This document shows, piece by piece, positions 46,259-58,850 of a stretch of 64,000 nucleotides of DNA; position 1 is the stretch's first letter; every line of letters starts with the position of its first letter. The translations under genes were made by a program, and so were the position numbers. The DNA comes from Platerodrilus igneus (lineage: Eukaryota; Arthropoda; Insecta; Coleoptera; Lycidae): the NCBI GenBank assembly GCA_036346225.1, contig JARFIW010001320.1, positions 992,001 to 1,056,000 of the forward strand, given 5' to 3'. Below the pieces are notes generated by a model. The model worked only from the letters and a program-made list of their open reading frames with translations, searched no databases and was not told where the DNA came from.

Positions 46259-46760
46259 ATAATTCATAAATAGCACAGCTCCACAAAGTCTTTTTTCTTA
46301 TTTGGGGGTCTGACATGTTTACTATATGTTTTGGAGCCGCAGAAACCCAATCCAAAATCTATTTTATCCCACCACATAACTTCAAAAAATGTGGTCGGTT
46401 TTATGTGGCAGAGACACTTTTTAAGATATTGACGTATTTGTTTCAAAGTCGATATCTAGGGTTTTTTGGGGTCGTTGATAATGCATTTGAGTGAGATTTT
46501 CAAAATTTAAAATGGTAGATCAAATATGGCGATTAATTTTTAAAAAAAATTATTAAATTTTTGTGAAACTTGTTAGCTAGAGGTTTTGGAGTCGCTGATT
46601 AGGAATCTGCCAATAGATTTTCGAAATCTAAAATGGTGGATTAAATATGGCGGACGAGTTTTTAAAAAAATAAAGAATGGTTACGAAACTTGGCATCTAT
46701 GGGTTTATTGATTACAGATCTAGTCAAATTTTTAAAATTAGAAAAAATCAACCGCTTTAT
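46259..46760 (+). repeat. W module
   Basis: A lead-in (gggggtctgacatgttta, then cgcagaaacccaatccaaaa) followed by three units of about 120 bp, each with acttgg-like, ggttttttggggtc-like and aaaatggtagatcaaatatg-like parts (46458, 46581, 46700). It keeps the target position occupied by the Penelope-like element at 33.5-38 kb. Confidence 0.75.
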
Positions 46761-47748
46761 GCCCAAACTCGCCACCATTCCTGCATCCGAGGCCCTTCCT
46801 TTTTGGTTGGTGTTCATGAAGCACCCATCGAATCACTTCATCCATGCTTTCTTGGCCTTGCTCTTATAGGGAGCAGCTTACTTTGTCACTACTACGATGC
46901 AGAGTTTGCTTTGCCGCTTCAAATTCTAGAGCACAAGCTAGCGCATGATCCACTATTCTTGGTCCAGCCAGCCGTAGTACTTGCTGGATCTCTCCGTCGC
47001 ATATCCCATCAACAAAGGTCTGTACTGTCAGTTGTTCTAGGAAGCTATACGATGCTGTTGGATAGGCTAGTCTTACTAGGCAATATCTGCTTCAAACTCC
47101 TGCAAATTTTCGTTAGTCTTTTGGTAACGGTTCTTCACTTGAGCCTGTCACACCTGTTGCAGATGTTAGTCGCCAAAACCAATTTTCAGCCCTGATGTTA
47201 AGGCCCCGTAGCTTCTTTCCTCATGGTCTAGTATGGTCTGTAGAATGTTCAAGGCCTTACCTCATACCGCAACAATCAACGCGGTTGCTCTTTCATCCTC
47301 GTTCCAGCCGTTAGTGCTTGCGGCAGCATCGAATTGTTCAAAATATGTTTGCCAATGTGACTCTCCATCAAATGTGGGTGGTTTTACTCTGAACCTTGAC
47401 GTCTTTTTGCATTCCCGGATAGTCTTAAATTCTTAGGCGTGCTGTTGTATCACCGGCACTAAGGCTTCTGGTTGCACTGTTAGGTAATCAATCCGTTTTT
47501 CCATCCTCAGGATCTAACTTTTTGTTTTACGCAAATTTTCTAACAATTTTTTGAAAAATCTTGCTTCCAGTTCATGCGAATCATCTAAAAACTTGATTCC
47601 GATTTTTGTAAACCGCTGGAGAATGTAGCTTCTAGGTTTTCTGTGGATTTTATAGTTTTTTTAAAAGCTCCTTTTCAGTTGACTGTAGTTTTTTGTAATT
47701 TTTCTGTAAACCTCGCTATCAAAGTTTGTGCACGACTTTTTCCCCTGC
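46761..47748 (-). pseudogene. Antisense Ty3/gypsy-type gag fragment, unit A
   Basis: The minus strand encodes gag in pieces: VKPPTFDGESHWQTYF then EQFDAAAS near 47330-47390, KALNILQTIPDHEE near 47230 and the EFEAAKQ-like C-terminal segment near 46920. N-terminal coiled-coil-like sequence extends to about 47748, where it breaks before the L2 flank. Orientation opposes the flanking LTR1, so it is not the interior of those LTRs. Stops and shifts present. Confidence 0.65.
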
Positions 47749-47855
47749 CTTGTTGTGGATTTTTTCCCGCTCCTCTGTATGCTGCTATATTGGAGTGATT
47801 TTCATAACCACAAACGTTCATGGTTACGTTCAGCAAAACATTTTACCCTGGTCAG

Positions 47856-48362
47856 TGTTAAGTGATTTAATCCGTAGCATGCTTTTCAATTATTGTATAG
47901 CCAGTTTCTCATTTTTTGTTTCCTGAATTCGGTTCTGTGTAGCTTATTGCAAGAATGACATGTTCTAATGTGCATAAATACGCAAAAATATCGACTTGGG
48001 GATTTTTTATCGCACTCGGGAAAATTATGTGGAATTTTATTGTACTTCGAACTATTTTTGTTAGGAATTACAAACTTCACTTTAGTACCAGAATTCAACT
48101 AGATCTTTGCATTTTGGTTGGAGTGCCGTTTAGTGCGTGTTTTTCAATGTAGTGAATTATTTACTTTTTCTACCTTATACTTTTAGGCATTATTGCAATT
48201 GGAAAATCCAAGTAATGAAAATATCCTAAAGACCCTAACCGCGACTTGGTCGTCGAAGAACAAAGGTATAAGTAAAAACCTAATATAACCATGACATTGA
48301 AATTTGCATGTCTAAATCAATACATTTATTATGTACGCGTTAAGGCTATTTAGTGTGTAGCA
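47856..48362 (+). mobile_element. L2 LTR, unit A
   Basis: TGTTAAGTGATTTAATCCG to TGTGTAGCA; 507 bp. Followed after two bases by tggcgtcagatgtgtgg, a decayed tRNA-Lys-type primer site. Contains gcactcgggaaaattatgtg (48013) shared with the other copies. Confidence 0.7.
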
Positions 48363-48364
48363 AT

Positions 48365-50929
48365 TGGCGTCAGATGTGTGGTGTTTTAATGATATAATAT
48401 TGGCTGGATAATATTAAAACCTAAAGTTAACTTTTTCCTTTATGGTAATAATAATTATAATCCACCTATTATATTACTAACTACCTACAATAATCTATTA
48501 TAAATTGTGGGTACATATCTTTTGTGTCTGTTAAAATTTACAAGTGTTTTTGCAAACTCGTTTTGTTGGATGGCTAAAAATTACTACCTGAACCAAAGAA
48601 TATCGAATATATTACCAGACATGAAAATATCTTTCAATTTCGTATTTAAGTAATACCGTTTTTGTTATAAAGATTTAATAGATTTTCTTACTCTAGTATA
48701 CACTGCTTACGACTTCTAGCGTTTTACTTATGTACTAGGTTGCATGACTTATTGCGTAATAATTCAAAATAATAGGAATTGTAATTCTCGTATTTGGACA
48801 CATTTTTCGAAATAATAATTAAGGTTTAAGTTTTAGTGAAGTTAAGGAATTAAAATTGCGGTTTTAACATATATTTACCGGTATTTACGTATACTTGAAG
48901 GAAAAACTTTAAAATCTTATACGGAATAACGCATTTAGATCTCGTATTTTACACATGACTTAAAAAAAATTTATTTTCGTAATTAGCCCACGTTACCATC
49001 ATTTATTTTGAAACACTACTGTATTTATTATAGGATCTCTTTATATAAATGAATTGGACTTATTTGCCTTGCTCAACAAAAGTTTTTCCTTTACTTATAT
49101 TAAAGTGTATCTATCGTTGAGATGAGTTGAATTTTCTATAAATTTTATTTCGTACATTAAATTTAAACTTTTAAAATGAATTATTTACACTTAAAACAAA
49201 AGAAATTTGCATTGAACATTAGAATGTTAAAATCTTGGCATAGAAATTTGCATGTCTAAATCAATACATTTATTATATACGGGTTAAGGTTATTTAGTGT
49301 GTAGCAATTGGCGCCAGGTGTAGGGTGTTTTTAATAATATTAATATTATCTAGATAATAATGAAATTTAAGATTAGATTTTTTTCTGTACGCTAATGACA
49401 ATTATAATCCATCTATTCTATTAATAACTACCTACAATAATTTATTATAAATTGTAGGTATATAACTTTTGTGTGTTTTAAAATTTACAAGAGTTTTTGC
49501 AAACTTGTTTTGTTGGATGTCCAAAAATTACTACCTGAACCAAAGAATATCGGTTATATTACCAGACAAGAAAGTATATTTCAATTTCCTATCTAAATAA
49601 TACCGCTTTTGTTATAAAGCTTCAATAGGTTTTCTTACTTTACTATTTACTTCTCGCGACTTCTAACGGTTTACTTATGTACTAGGTTGCATAACTTATT
49701 GCGTAATATTTCAAAATAATAGGAATTGTAATTCCTGTATTTTCCAAGTAATAATTAAGGTTTAAGTTTTAATCATGTTAAGGAAATAAAATTTGGGTTT
49801 TGCGAACATTTACCGTTGTTTACGTATACTTGAAGGAAAAACTTTAAAATCTTATACCGAATAACGCTTTTAGATCTCGTATTTTAAACGTAACGTATGA
49901 ATAAATAATTTTTGTAATTGGCCCTGCATACACTGATTTATTTTGAAAAACCATTGTATTTATTTTAGAATTATTTAATAAAAATGACTTGGACTTAGCT
50001 ATAACTCGCCTTGCCCAACAAAAGTTTTTTTTTTGCTTACATTAAAGTATATTTTTTGTTTAGGTAATTTTAAGATTTCGACGCTTAAAGTCTTTTTTTT
50101 TCGTTTGAATGTGATTTTTTTTATTTAAATAAACGTTTATAATAACTTTCTCTTAGTATATTCCTTTTTATTGAATTAACTTAAATCACTTTTATTTGAC
50201 GAATTTTGAATAAAAACTTTTGAGTTCAGTTTTCTATAAGTTTTTTTCGTAAATTAAATTAAAACTTTTAGATTGAATTATTTACGCTTAAATCGAAAGA
50301 AATTGCATTGAACATTAGAATTTTTTTGTTGAATTATCTATAAAATGTATTTTATTTACAGTAAGATGGGTTGTGGATCTATTTATCTGCGATTGAAAAT
50401 CTTAGTGGTAAACCGCAAGAGAAGTGCATATATAAGACATAAAACTTTTACCGATAATAATCCTCCGCAATAATTGATACTTTTTATCCATATTTTAAAT
50501 ATATCTTGTATTGTTAAATATCTTACACTTCGTAATGTGTGCTGTTGTTATTCTTTACTTATTTTTTCTCTTTATATTATATTGGAAACCCATTTTATCT
50601 TTCATATTTAAATAGGTAAAACACTTTAGTTTTTCGATTCTTTTGATAAATTATTTAAATTTCTTTTTCTTATGACTTTGATTTTTCATCTGTACAATAT
50701 ACTTTTAATTTTTTATTTTTTTACTTCTTAGATATTTAAATTATCTTCACTAATTTCTTTAATATTTTCTCGGTTACTATTTTCTTTAGACACCCCCACT
50801 CCCTTCTTCCATTTATAATTGATATATTTTGGGCATGACTAGCGCAATAAATCCTTAGGACCTGTTGGAGATGATGTTGAGTCGTTCCTTTTCAAATAGG
50901 TAAACATGGTGATCCACAACTGCACCTAT
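48365..50929 (+). repeat. Module U, unit A, with internal tandem duplication
   Basis: AT-rich trailer behind the L2 primer site. It is about 0.95 kb longer than in unit B because the block from aaatttgcatgtctaaatca (48300) recurs from 49243, carrying a second LTR end and primer site (tgtagca at 49300, tggcgccaggtgtaggg at 49309). It ends in ggtgatccacaactgcacct before LTR1 (d). Confidence 0.65.
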
Positions 50930-51443
50930 TCTAGCGCCCTTCTGTCTATCGTTCACCAGAATAATACATTGGAATGTAAACTAAGGGATTTGAATACACA
51001 AGAGATAATTGGTATACACCCTGTGGCGTGACATCTTCAAATATCTGATGATTGATAGGTCCTGTGGTGCAAAATCGCCAAGTTGACAGTAACAAGGCTT
51101 TTATATTTAAGGGTTATGAAGATTGCAATAGTATATTCAAGACGTGCAATAGGAAATATTGGGAAGGTAATTTGCATAATTCGTGTAGATGCTAGAAATG
51201 TTCGAGAACAATTAAAATGTGTATAAATTTGCGGCTATAGGTGTTGCAAGTTCAGTTCTAATTGTATCTTCGGTTATAATAAATAACGATGTTAGTTCTA
51301 ATTGAAGTTAAGTTCTAATATAAAGGTTCTATTACGATATGCTTTAGTTTAAAGCTTTAAAGGGTATGATATAAATGTTTATATAAATTACCGTAGTTAT
51401 TAGACAAATTAATTGTACTGCTTCGAGATTAAGTTAATCAAGA
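50930..51443 (+). mobile_element. LTR1 copy (d), 3' part deleted
   Basis: tctagcgcccttctgtctat to about 51443. Compared with LTR1 (f), a deletion of about 360 bp removes the LTR end, primer site and gag start; the junction falls on gaag, a microhomology present at both sides in the intact copy. Confidence 0.7.
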
Positions 51444-52604
51444 AGTTAGAAGAAAGTAACGCCAATTTTCACAGAAAAATTACAAAAACACACAGAGAGA
51501 CATGACCAAAACTCTGTGCTTGGCAGCAAAATTACTAAAGAAGCGCGCAAAGTGACTTCAGGGACTTCCCGATTAAAACAGGGACCATTATCAATAATAG
51601 TAGAAGAACCAGGGGTAGGTATTCTTTTTCTATTACATAGATTTAATTGCTTTGTCTATCCTCTTCTAATTATAGATTGTTTGTAGACTGAGCAAATAGA
51701 TCAAGGTCTTATATATAGTGCAGCTCTGTAAGGAGGATATTTGAGTACACTGGTTAATCTCTACCTTATTTCAGAACTGGCAATGATGAATGACAGTTCC
51801 TTCGTGCTTCTTCGGGTTTATACAACGTATGCAGTAATCTACGAATTTTAGCGGACACTTTCATTTATCTAACAGCTGAGTTTAGGCGTCCTTAATCCCA
51901 AGCTTCATTCAGTTCTAAAACTACTAGGACCTACATCCTAAATCTCTGAAACTTTTTATTGCTCTCATCATGCTTATTATTGATTGCGATTCTTAACATC
52001 CTCTGTTACTGCATTATCTGCAACTTGCGTTAAGCTTCATCAGGATTAACTTGATTAGCTTCAGAGCGTGAAAAAAATAAAAATGCGCTCGCTTTTATGT
52101 AAAATTGAATAGTTCGTGCTGGCGAATCATTTACGGCACTCGATTTTAATAACGCTTGAAATGTTTTACGTAGTGACGTAAATCCTAAATTCGACACAAT
52201 TTCCAATTATAATTGTAATAACTTTGTAACTGAATCAATTCATTGAAAAGTCAATATAGCTAACGTTTGAAAAGGTTGTGAAAGGGTCGGAGGAAAATCA
52301 CCCTATATTGGGTTAAGAAGTGCAGGAATTATCGCATTACAAAAATAGAAACTCCAGAAGTTTATGAATTATTAAATGGAATTGGAAACGTTTGGTTTGC
52401 AGAATTGAATTTTGTATTGGTGTCGTTTTGTATAAAAGAAAACACTTAAACAAGGAATTTAGATATCTGTTTATAAACGATAATTGTAACGCCAAGTGAT
52501 TACTTGGTGTGAAAGGGGATGCGTGTATAATTTATTAGAATTGTGGAAAACAGCAACTTGAGAGTTTTGAAGTATACATTTACTTCAAAAATAAATCAAA
52601 ATAT
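51444..52604 (+). pseudogene. LTR1 short-element interior, unit A
   Basis: Truncated gag remnant (gttagaagaaagtaacgcc, cacacagagagacatgacc) then V: gtttgtagactgagcaaata (51669), tagcggacactttcattt (51850), ttcagagcgtgaaaaaaat (52060). Ends at LTR1 (e). Broken. Confidence 0.6.
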
Positions 52605-53192
52605 TGTAGCGCCTGTCAATCTGTCTGTGACCAGGACAATAACATTAGAACACAAACGAAGGGTTTTCACACAAAAGATGATTGACAGACCCTGCGGCGC
52701 GAGATCTTTTGAGTAACAGGTACAAGACTTTGCATTTAAAGATTACAATAAGAAATTTCGAGAACGCTATTTGCACAATTTCTGGACTGTTTGTGAAATA
52801 ACTAGTATAATTATATAGGTATAAATAGCCATTAAGGGGTTTCAGAGTTGAGTTCTAATTGAAACTTTGATATGAGTTCTAATTACGGCTTTAATTATAA
52901 TAGTAGTTTTGATTACGCTTTTATTAAGGTATGCTCTAGTTTAAAGCTTTGAAAGATGTGATATAAATTTCTGTGCGCGGTCAATATAAATTAGTGTTGA
53001 TATAAATTATTGTAGTGATCTATAAATTAATATAAATGAATCATAGGGCTTTGCTAGTAATTTGGAAGATCGTAATCATGGTATTATGGATTAGTGATTA
53101 GTTTGGAAAGTGAATAAAGCGTTAGAAGTTGTTGAGCAGGCTGTAACCGGTTTGAGAATAAAGAAGTTGTTCCAAATAGAGTTTTTGATATA
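52605..53192 (+). mobile_element. LTR1 copy (e)
   Basis: TGTAGCGCCTGTCAATCTG to about gatata (in place of gttaca). 3' LTR position; second start of the ~7-kb unit. Confidence 0.7.
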
Positions 53193-53585
53193 ATATTTTT
53201 TATATTTTTTCTGATCTGGGGGTTTGACCATGTTTAGAAAGTGGCGAATTTTATATGGCAAGCACATTTTTTAAATATTGGCATCCAAAGGTTTTGGGGT
53301 CGCTGATAACAAATCTCTTTGTTAGAATTCCAAAGTTTAAAATGGCGGATCAAATATGGCGGTCGCTTTTTGAATAAATTATTAAATTTTTATGAAACTT
53401 GCTATTTAGAGGTTTTTGGGGTATCTGAAGTCGAAATTCAAAATGGTAAATAAAATATAGCGGACGAATTTCTTAAAAACATTGTTGAACGTTTATAAAA
53501 CTTGGTATCTATCGGTTTTCGGATTCATTGATTACAAATCTAAAGTCAGATTTTTAAAATTAAAAAAAATTTAACCGTTTCTTCA
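53193..53585 (+). repeat. W module
   Basis: tctgatctgggggtttgacc, then units marked by ggttttggggtc (53289), ggtttttggggta (53411) and ggttttcggattc (53514), with aaaatggcggatcaaatatg near 53338. Uninterrupted target site for the Penelope-like insertion at about 53500. Confidence 0.75.
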
Positions 53586-55575
53586 TCATCTGGATCCCTT
53601 CCTCTTTAGTTGGTGTGCATGAAGTACCCTTCGAATCATCTCCTCCATGCTTTCTTGGCCCTGCTTCTCTAGGGAGCATCTTATATTGCCATTTCTACGA
53701 TGTGAAGCTTGCTTTGCCACTTCAAATTCTAGAGCATGAGCTACCGCAGCATTCGGTGTTCTTGGTAGAGCCAGCTGTAGTACTTGTTGGATGGCTTCGT
53801 TGCGTACCTCATCAACAAAGATTTGTACTGTCAGCTGCTTTAGAAAGCTACACGGTGCTGTTGGGCAGGCTAGTCTCACCAAGCCAGCAATATCTACTTC
53901 AAACTCCTGCAAATTTTCGTTGGCCTTTTGTTAACGGTTCTTCACTTGAGTGTGGTACACTTTTTGCAGATGAGAGTTGCCGTGCCTCATTTCCAACCTT
54001 TATGTTAAGGCCCCGTAGCTTGTTTAGTCATGGTCTAGTATGATCAAGGCTTCACCTTTCGACACAATTGACCTTTCACCATCGTTTCAGCCGATAGTTC
54101 TCGCGCAGTCTCAAATTGTTTAAAATATTGCTACGTTTATTTTCAGCATAAATTAATTCTAGTAATTTTCAGCTCAAATCCATTTGGCGTTAACAACGAA
54201 AATTTAATCCGTAAATTAAAATAACCCTTTCACGTGTTTTAAAAATTGTATTGTAATTAATAATAAATACCCCTTCTAAGAATTCCTCAACGGAAAGTTT
54301 ATGTTAAAATTAGATAGTCGATAACGTGTTCTAGGTATGTGATAATTGATTCCGACGAAATTAAATTAATTTTTACTTGTAATTGTTCTAGCTCCTTCCA
54401 ATGGCCCTTAAAGCTGCGATGAATGGTCGCCCCTTGTTGTGATGGGAGGACCACCCCAAGGTGGTATCACGCGCACCTCTCCTCTGTCCTGTTATTAGAG
54501 ACGGCAGCAACTCGAAGGTGAGTGTTCTCGTCACTACTTACGTTGAGACCATATCGGCTTGGATTTTACTGTTTAAGCTCATGCATTCCCAAATTTAAAT
54601 CGTCTATACGAAAATTATTAAACTATTTTGGTATTTATTGCCACTATATGAACCCATTACTATTTGTTTTAAATCACTAAAAATGTACGACTTATTAACG
54701 TGAAAATGGTTTGAAAACTTGCTAGCACATTTGAAAATGTTGTTGCCATTATATTTATAGACTTAGTTTTAGATTTACCATGCTGATTTAGAGCTGTTGG
54801 TTTTAGAGGGATAATTTAGTTTCTCTTTATTTGGTTGAAAATTAATCTAGGGTCGTAACCTAAAACCGGCAGCTCACCATTTAAAAAATGATTTGTTTTT
54901 TAAATTTTTTTTGCTAGGTTTAGTGTGTAAGGATTGATTGTTTGTTTCTTTTTGGTACTACGATACCTTGTACATATTGTGTTTAATTATAGGGCTTTTT
55001 TTGGCATGTTTTGTTTTGAGTATGAATGAGTGAGTCTATATATTTTTTTATATTTAATTCAGGCTTTCCTTTACTGGTTTATGTGTATAATACCCCGCCC
55101 ACTCGCCGATTGAGCCCGACCATTCCCTTCTTTGGGTTTTTTTTATTAGGCTACGTCAATGCATGTAGCAATATGTCTGCCAAGATGATTTTTCATCAAT
55201 TGTGGGTGGTTTTGCTCTGAACCCCCGACGTCTTTTCACATTCCCGGTTAGTCTTAAATTCTGAGACGTGCTGCTATATCACCGGCAGTAAAGTCTCTAG
55301 CGGTTGCACTGTTATAATTATCCGTTCTTCCATCATCAGCGCTTCTTTATCTATTTTACGCGAGTCTCTAACAATTTTTCGAAAACCTTACTTTCAGTTC
55401 ATGCAATCATCTAAAAATTTTGTTTCAATTTTTGTAAACCGGAGAACTTAGCTTCCGGGTTTGATGCGGATTTTCTAGTTTCTTTTAAAAACTCCATTTT
55501 TAATTGACTATAGTGTTTTGTGATTTTTCTGTAAACTTTGCTATCAAAGTTTGTGCACGACTCTCGCCTCTGCCT
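53586..55575 (-). pseudogene. Antisense Ty3/gypsy-type gag fragment, unit B
   Basis: The minus strand from 53912 down encodes a 108-codon open piece with LVRLACPTAPCSFLKQLTVQ, FVDEVRNEAIQQVLQLALP and the ALEFEVAKQASH segment, typical of the gag capsid C-terminal region in insect Ty3/gypsy elements. Towards the right the gag N-terminal half continues (VKPP segment near 55210, coiled-coil-like to about 55575) after the S2 solo LTR. No nucleocapsid, protease or polymerase follows on the left, where W begins. Confidence 0.7.
54129..55170 (+). mobile_element. Solo LTR, 1042 bp, family S2 (plus orientation)
   Basis: Begins TGCTACGTTTATTTTCAG and ends GCATGTAGCA, flanked by ATAT (54125-54128; 55171-55174). 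The empty paralog at about 47338-47352 reads ttcaaaatatgtttgcc, as expected for one ATAT. GC-richer core at about 54400-54520 with a splice-donor-like aaggtgagtg at 54520. Homologous, in opposite orientation, to 13355-14614. Confidence 0.8.
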
Positions 55576-55680
55576 TGTTGTTGATTTTTTCCCGCTCCTC
55601 TATATGTTGCTATATTGGAGTGATTTTCACAACCACAATCGTTCGTGGTTGCGTTCAGTAAAACACTTTACCTTGTTCTG

Positions 55681-56201
55681 TGTTAGGTGATTTAATCCGT
55701 AGTATGCCTTTTAATTACTGTATAACCAGTTTCCCATATTTGTTTTCTGAATTCGGTTCTAAGTAGCTTATAAATTACTAATTACATTGTATGAATGAAA
55801 TGTTCTAATGTGTATAAATACGCAAAGATGCCGTTTCGGGAATTTTTATCGCACTCGGGAAAATGATGTGGAATTTTATTGTACCTCGAACTATTTCTGT
55901 TAGAAATTACAGACTTCACTTTAGTATCGGAATTCAACTAGATCTTTGCCTTTTAATTAAAGCGCCGTTTAGTGCGCGTTTTTCAATGTAGTGAATTATC
56001 TACTTTCTATACCTTAGCGTTTTAGGCATTATTAAAATTGGAAAATCCAAGTAACGAAAATCTCCTAAAAACCCTAACTGCGACTTGGTCGTCGAAGAAC
56101 AAAATTATAAGTAAAAACCTGTTTTAACCTTGGCATAGAAATTTGCATGTCTAAATCAATAAATTTATTATGTTTGGGCTTAGGCTATTTAGTATGTAGC
56201 A
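55681..56201 (+). mobile_element. L2 LTR, unit B
   Basis: TGTTAGGTGATTTAATCCG to ATGTAGCA, 521 bp; then tggcgtcagacgtatgg as decayed primer site at 56204. Confidence 0.7.
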
Positions 56202-56203
56202 AT

Positions 56204-57814
56204 TGGCGTCAGACGTATGGTGTTTTTAAAAATATAATATTGGCTGGATAAAATCTAAGGTTAGCTTTTTTCTTTTATGGTAATGATAATTATAATCCAC
56301 CAATTGTGTGTATATATCTGTGGTGTCTATTAAAATTTACAAATGTTTTGGCAAACTCGTTTTGTTGGATGGGTAAAACTTACTACCTGAACCAAATGTT
56401 ATCGGTTATATTACCAGACAAGAAAGTATATTTCAATTTCGAATCTAAATAATACCGCTTTTGTTATAAAGCTTCAATAGGTTTTCTTACTTTACTATAT
56501 ACTTCTCGCGACTTCTAGCGGTTTACTTTTGTACTAGGTGCATCACTTATTGCGTAATATTTCTAAATAATGGAAATTGTACTTCTCGTATTTGGACACG
56601 TTTTTCGAAGTAATAATTAAGTTTTAATCAAGTTAAGAAATAAATTTCGGTTTTTGCGAATATCTACCGGTATTTACGTATACTTGAAGGAAAAACTTTA
56701 AAAATCTTATACCAAATAACACTTTTAAATTTCGTGTTTTATACGTAATTTATAAATAATTTATTTTTGTAATTGGCCCAGCATACAATAATTTATTTTG
56801 GAACACCACTGTATTTATTCTAGGATTTTATTGTATAAATGAGTTGGTCTTAGCTATAGTTCGCCTTGCCAAACAAAAGTTTTTTTGCTTTTATTATTAT
56901 TAATGTGTATCTATCGTTTAGGTAATTTTAAGATTTCGACTTTTTTTTTCGTTTGAATGGCAAATTTTTTAATTTAAATACACAATTATAATAAATTTCT
57001 CTTAGTATATTTTATTTACCTTTTTATTGAGTTAACCCAATTTTTGATCACTTTTATTTGAGAAATTTCGAATAAAAACTTTTAAGTTGATTTTTTATAA
57101 TTCTTTTTCCTAAATTAAATTTAAACTTTTAAAATGAATTATTTACACTTAAAAACGAAAGAAATTTGCATTGAACATTAGAATTTTTTGTTGAATTATC
57201 TTTAAAATGTATTTTATGTACCGTAAGATGGGTTTGCGGATCCATTTATCTGCGATTGAAAATCTCAATGGTAAACCGCAAGAGAAGTGCATATATAAGA
57301 CATAAAACTTTTACCGATAATAATCCTCCCCTATAATTGATACTTTTTATCTATATGTTAAAATATATTTTGTATCGTAAAATATTTTACACTTCGTTAT
57401 GTCTACTGCCGGTATTCTTTACTTATCTTATTCTTCTTATTCTTTTCTTTATATTATATTGGAAACCCATTCTATTTTTCATATTTAAGTAGGTTCAACA
57501 CTTTAGTTTTTATAAATTTTCGATTCTTTTGATAAATTACTTAAATTTCTTCTTTCTTATGACTTTGATTTTTCATCTGTACAATATGCCTTTACTTTTT
57601 ATTTTTGACTTCTTAGATATTTAAATTATCTTCACTAATTTCTCTAATATTTTCACGGTTACTATTTTCCCTGCACACCCCTCGCCCCCCTTCTTCCATT
57701 TATAATTGATATAGTTTTGGTATGACTAGCAATAAATCATTAGAACTTGTTAGAGCTGATGTTGAGTCGTTACTTTTCAAATAGGTAAACATGGTGGTCC
57801 ACAACCGTACCTAT
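56204..57814 (+). repeat. Module U, unit B
   Basis: AT-rich trailer behind the L2 primer site, without the internal duplication of unit A. Ends with tcttccatttataattgata (57700) and aaacatggtggtccacaacc just before LTR1 (f). No surviving frame. Confidence 0.65.
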
Positions 57815-58485
57815 TGTAGCGCCTTTCTGTTTGACGTTGACCAGAATAATACATCGGAATGTAAACTAAGAGGTTTGAATACACAATAGATAATTGGTTT
57901 ACACCCTGCGGCGTGAGATCTTGAAATATCTGATGATTGATAGATTCTGTGGTGCGAACAAACCGGGCTTGCAGTTACAAGGCTTTTGTATTTAAGCGTT
58001 ATTAAGATTGCAATAGCATATTCAAGACGTGCAATAATAAATATTGAAAAGGTTATTTGCATAATTCTTGTAGATGCTAGAAATGTTTGAGAACAATTAA
58101 AATATGTATAAATTTGCGATTATAGATGTTGCAGCTTCAGTTCTAATTGCATCTTTTATTATAATAAATAACGATGTTAGTTCTAACTGAAGTTAAGTTC
58201 TATTGTAAAGCTCTATTACGATATGTTTTAGTTTAGAGCTTTAAAGGACGCGATATAAATGTTTATATGAATTACTATGGTTGTTCGACAAATTAATTGT
58301 ATTGCTTCGAGATTAAGTTAATCAAGAAGATTTCATCGTTGTGTTAAGAAGATACTACTTGTACTGTTAGTTAAAGCTTTGAAAATAAATACTTGGGCGA
58401 TCTTTTAGAAATTTTATAGTACTACGAGTAGCTGAAGAAGACTTGTATAAGCAATCTTGTCATTAGAAATAGAGATTTTATTACA
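57815..58485 (+). mobile_element. LTR1 copy (f), complete 5' LTR
   Basis: TGTAGCGCCTTTCTGTTTGAC to gagattttattaca, 671 bp, TG...CA. It is followed by primer site and gag, so it is the 5' LTR of the most complete short element (57815-60455). Confidence 0.75.
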
Positions 58486-58486
58486 T

Positions 58487-58505
58487 TGGTGTCAGCAGTG
58501 AGATT
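58487..58505 (+). other. LTR1 primer binding site
   Basis: tggtgtcagcagtgagatt immediately after the LTR; resembles a leucine-tRNA 3' end complement (TGGTGTCAGGAGTGGG) with two or three differences. Confidence 0.5.
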
Positions 58506-58850
58506 AAAGACATTTCAACGATTTCCATCTGCATGCCGATCACTCGTGGTCAAAAACTGGAAATGGATAGAAATGTTGTCTTTTTTTAAATATTTAAAGT
58601 TCAGCATGGAAGAAAAAGTAGAAGAAAATACGGCAAAACAAGAACGAATTACCGAATATTTTTCAGAAAAACTTAAGCAAACAACAACAAAGTTAGAAGA
58701 AAGTAACACGAATTTTTCACAGAAAAATTACAAAAACACGCAGGGAGACATGGCCAAAACTCTGTGCTTGGCAGCAAAATTACTGAAAAATCGTGCAACG
58801 CGACTCCAGGGACTTCCCGATAACAACAGGGCCCATCATCAATAATAGTA
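58506..58850 (+). pseudogene. Truncated gag N-terminus, coiled-coil type
   Basis: After the primer site, a broken start (MPITRGQKLEMD in one frame, with a frameshift near 58575) leads to a Lys/Glu-rich segment: EEKVEENTAKQERITEYFSE, then KLKQTTTKLEESNTNFSQKN. The heptad-like spacing and charge suggest a coiled coil, as in the N-terminal part of many Ty3/gypsy gag proteins. It stops after about 110 codons in V sequence, so the element cannot make its own proteins. Confidence 0.6.

Noticed and set aside
46677..47195. 172-codon plus-strand frame
   Set aside because: Antisense shadow of the gag fragment; gag motifs read on the minus strand.
53615..54043. 142-codon plus-strand frame
   Set aside because: Antisense of the gag capsid segment on the minus strand.
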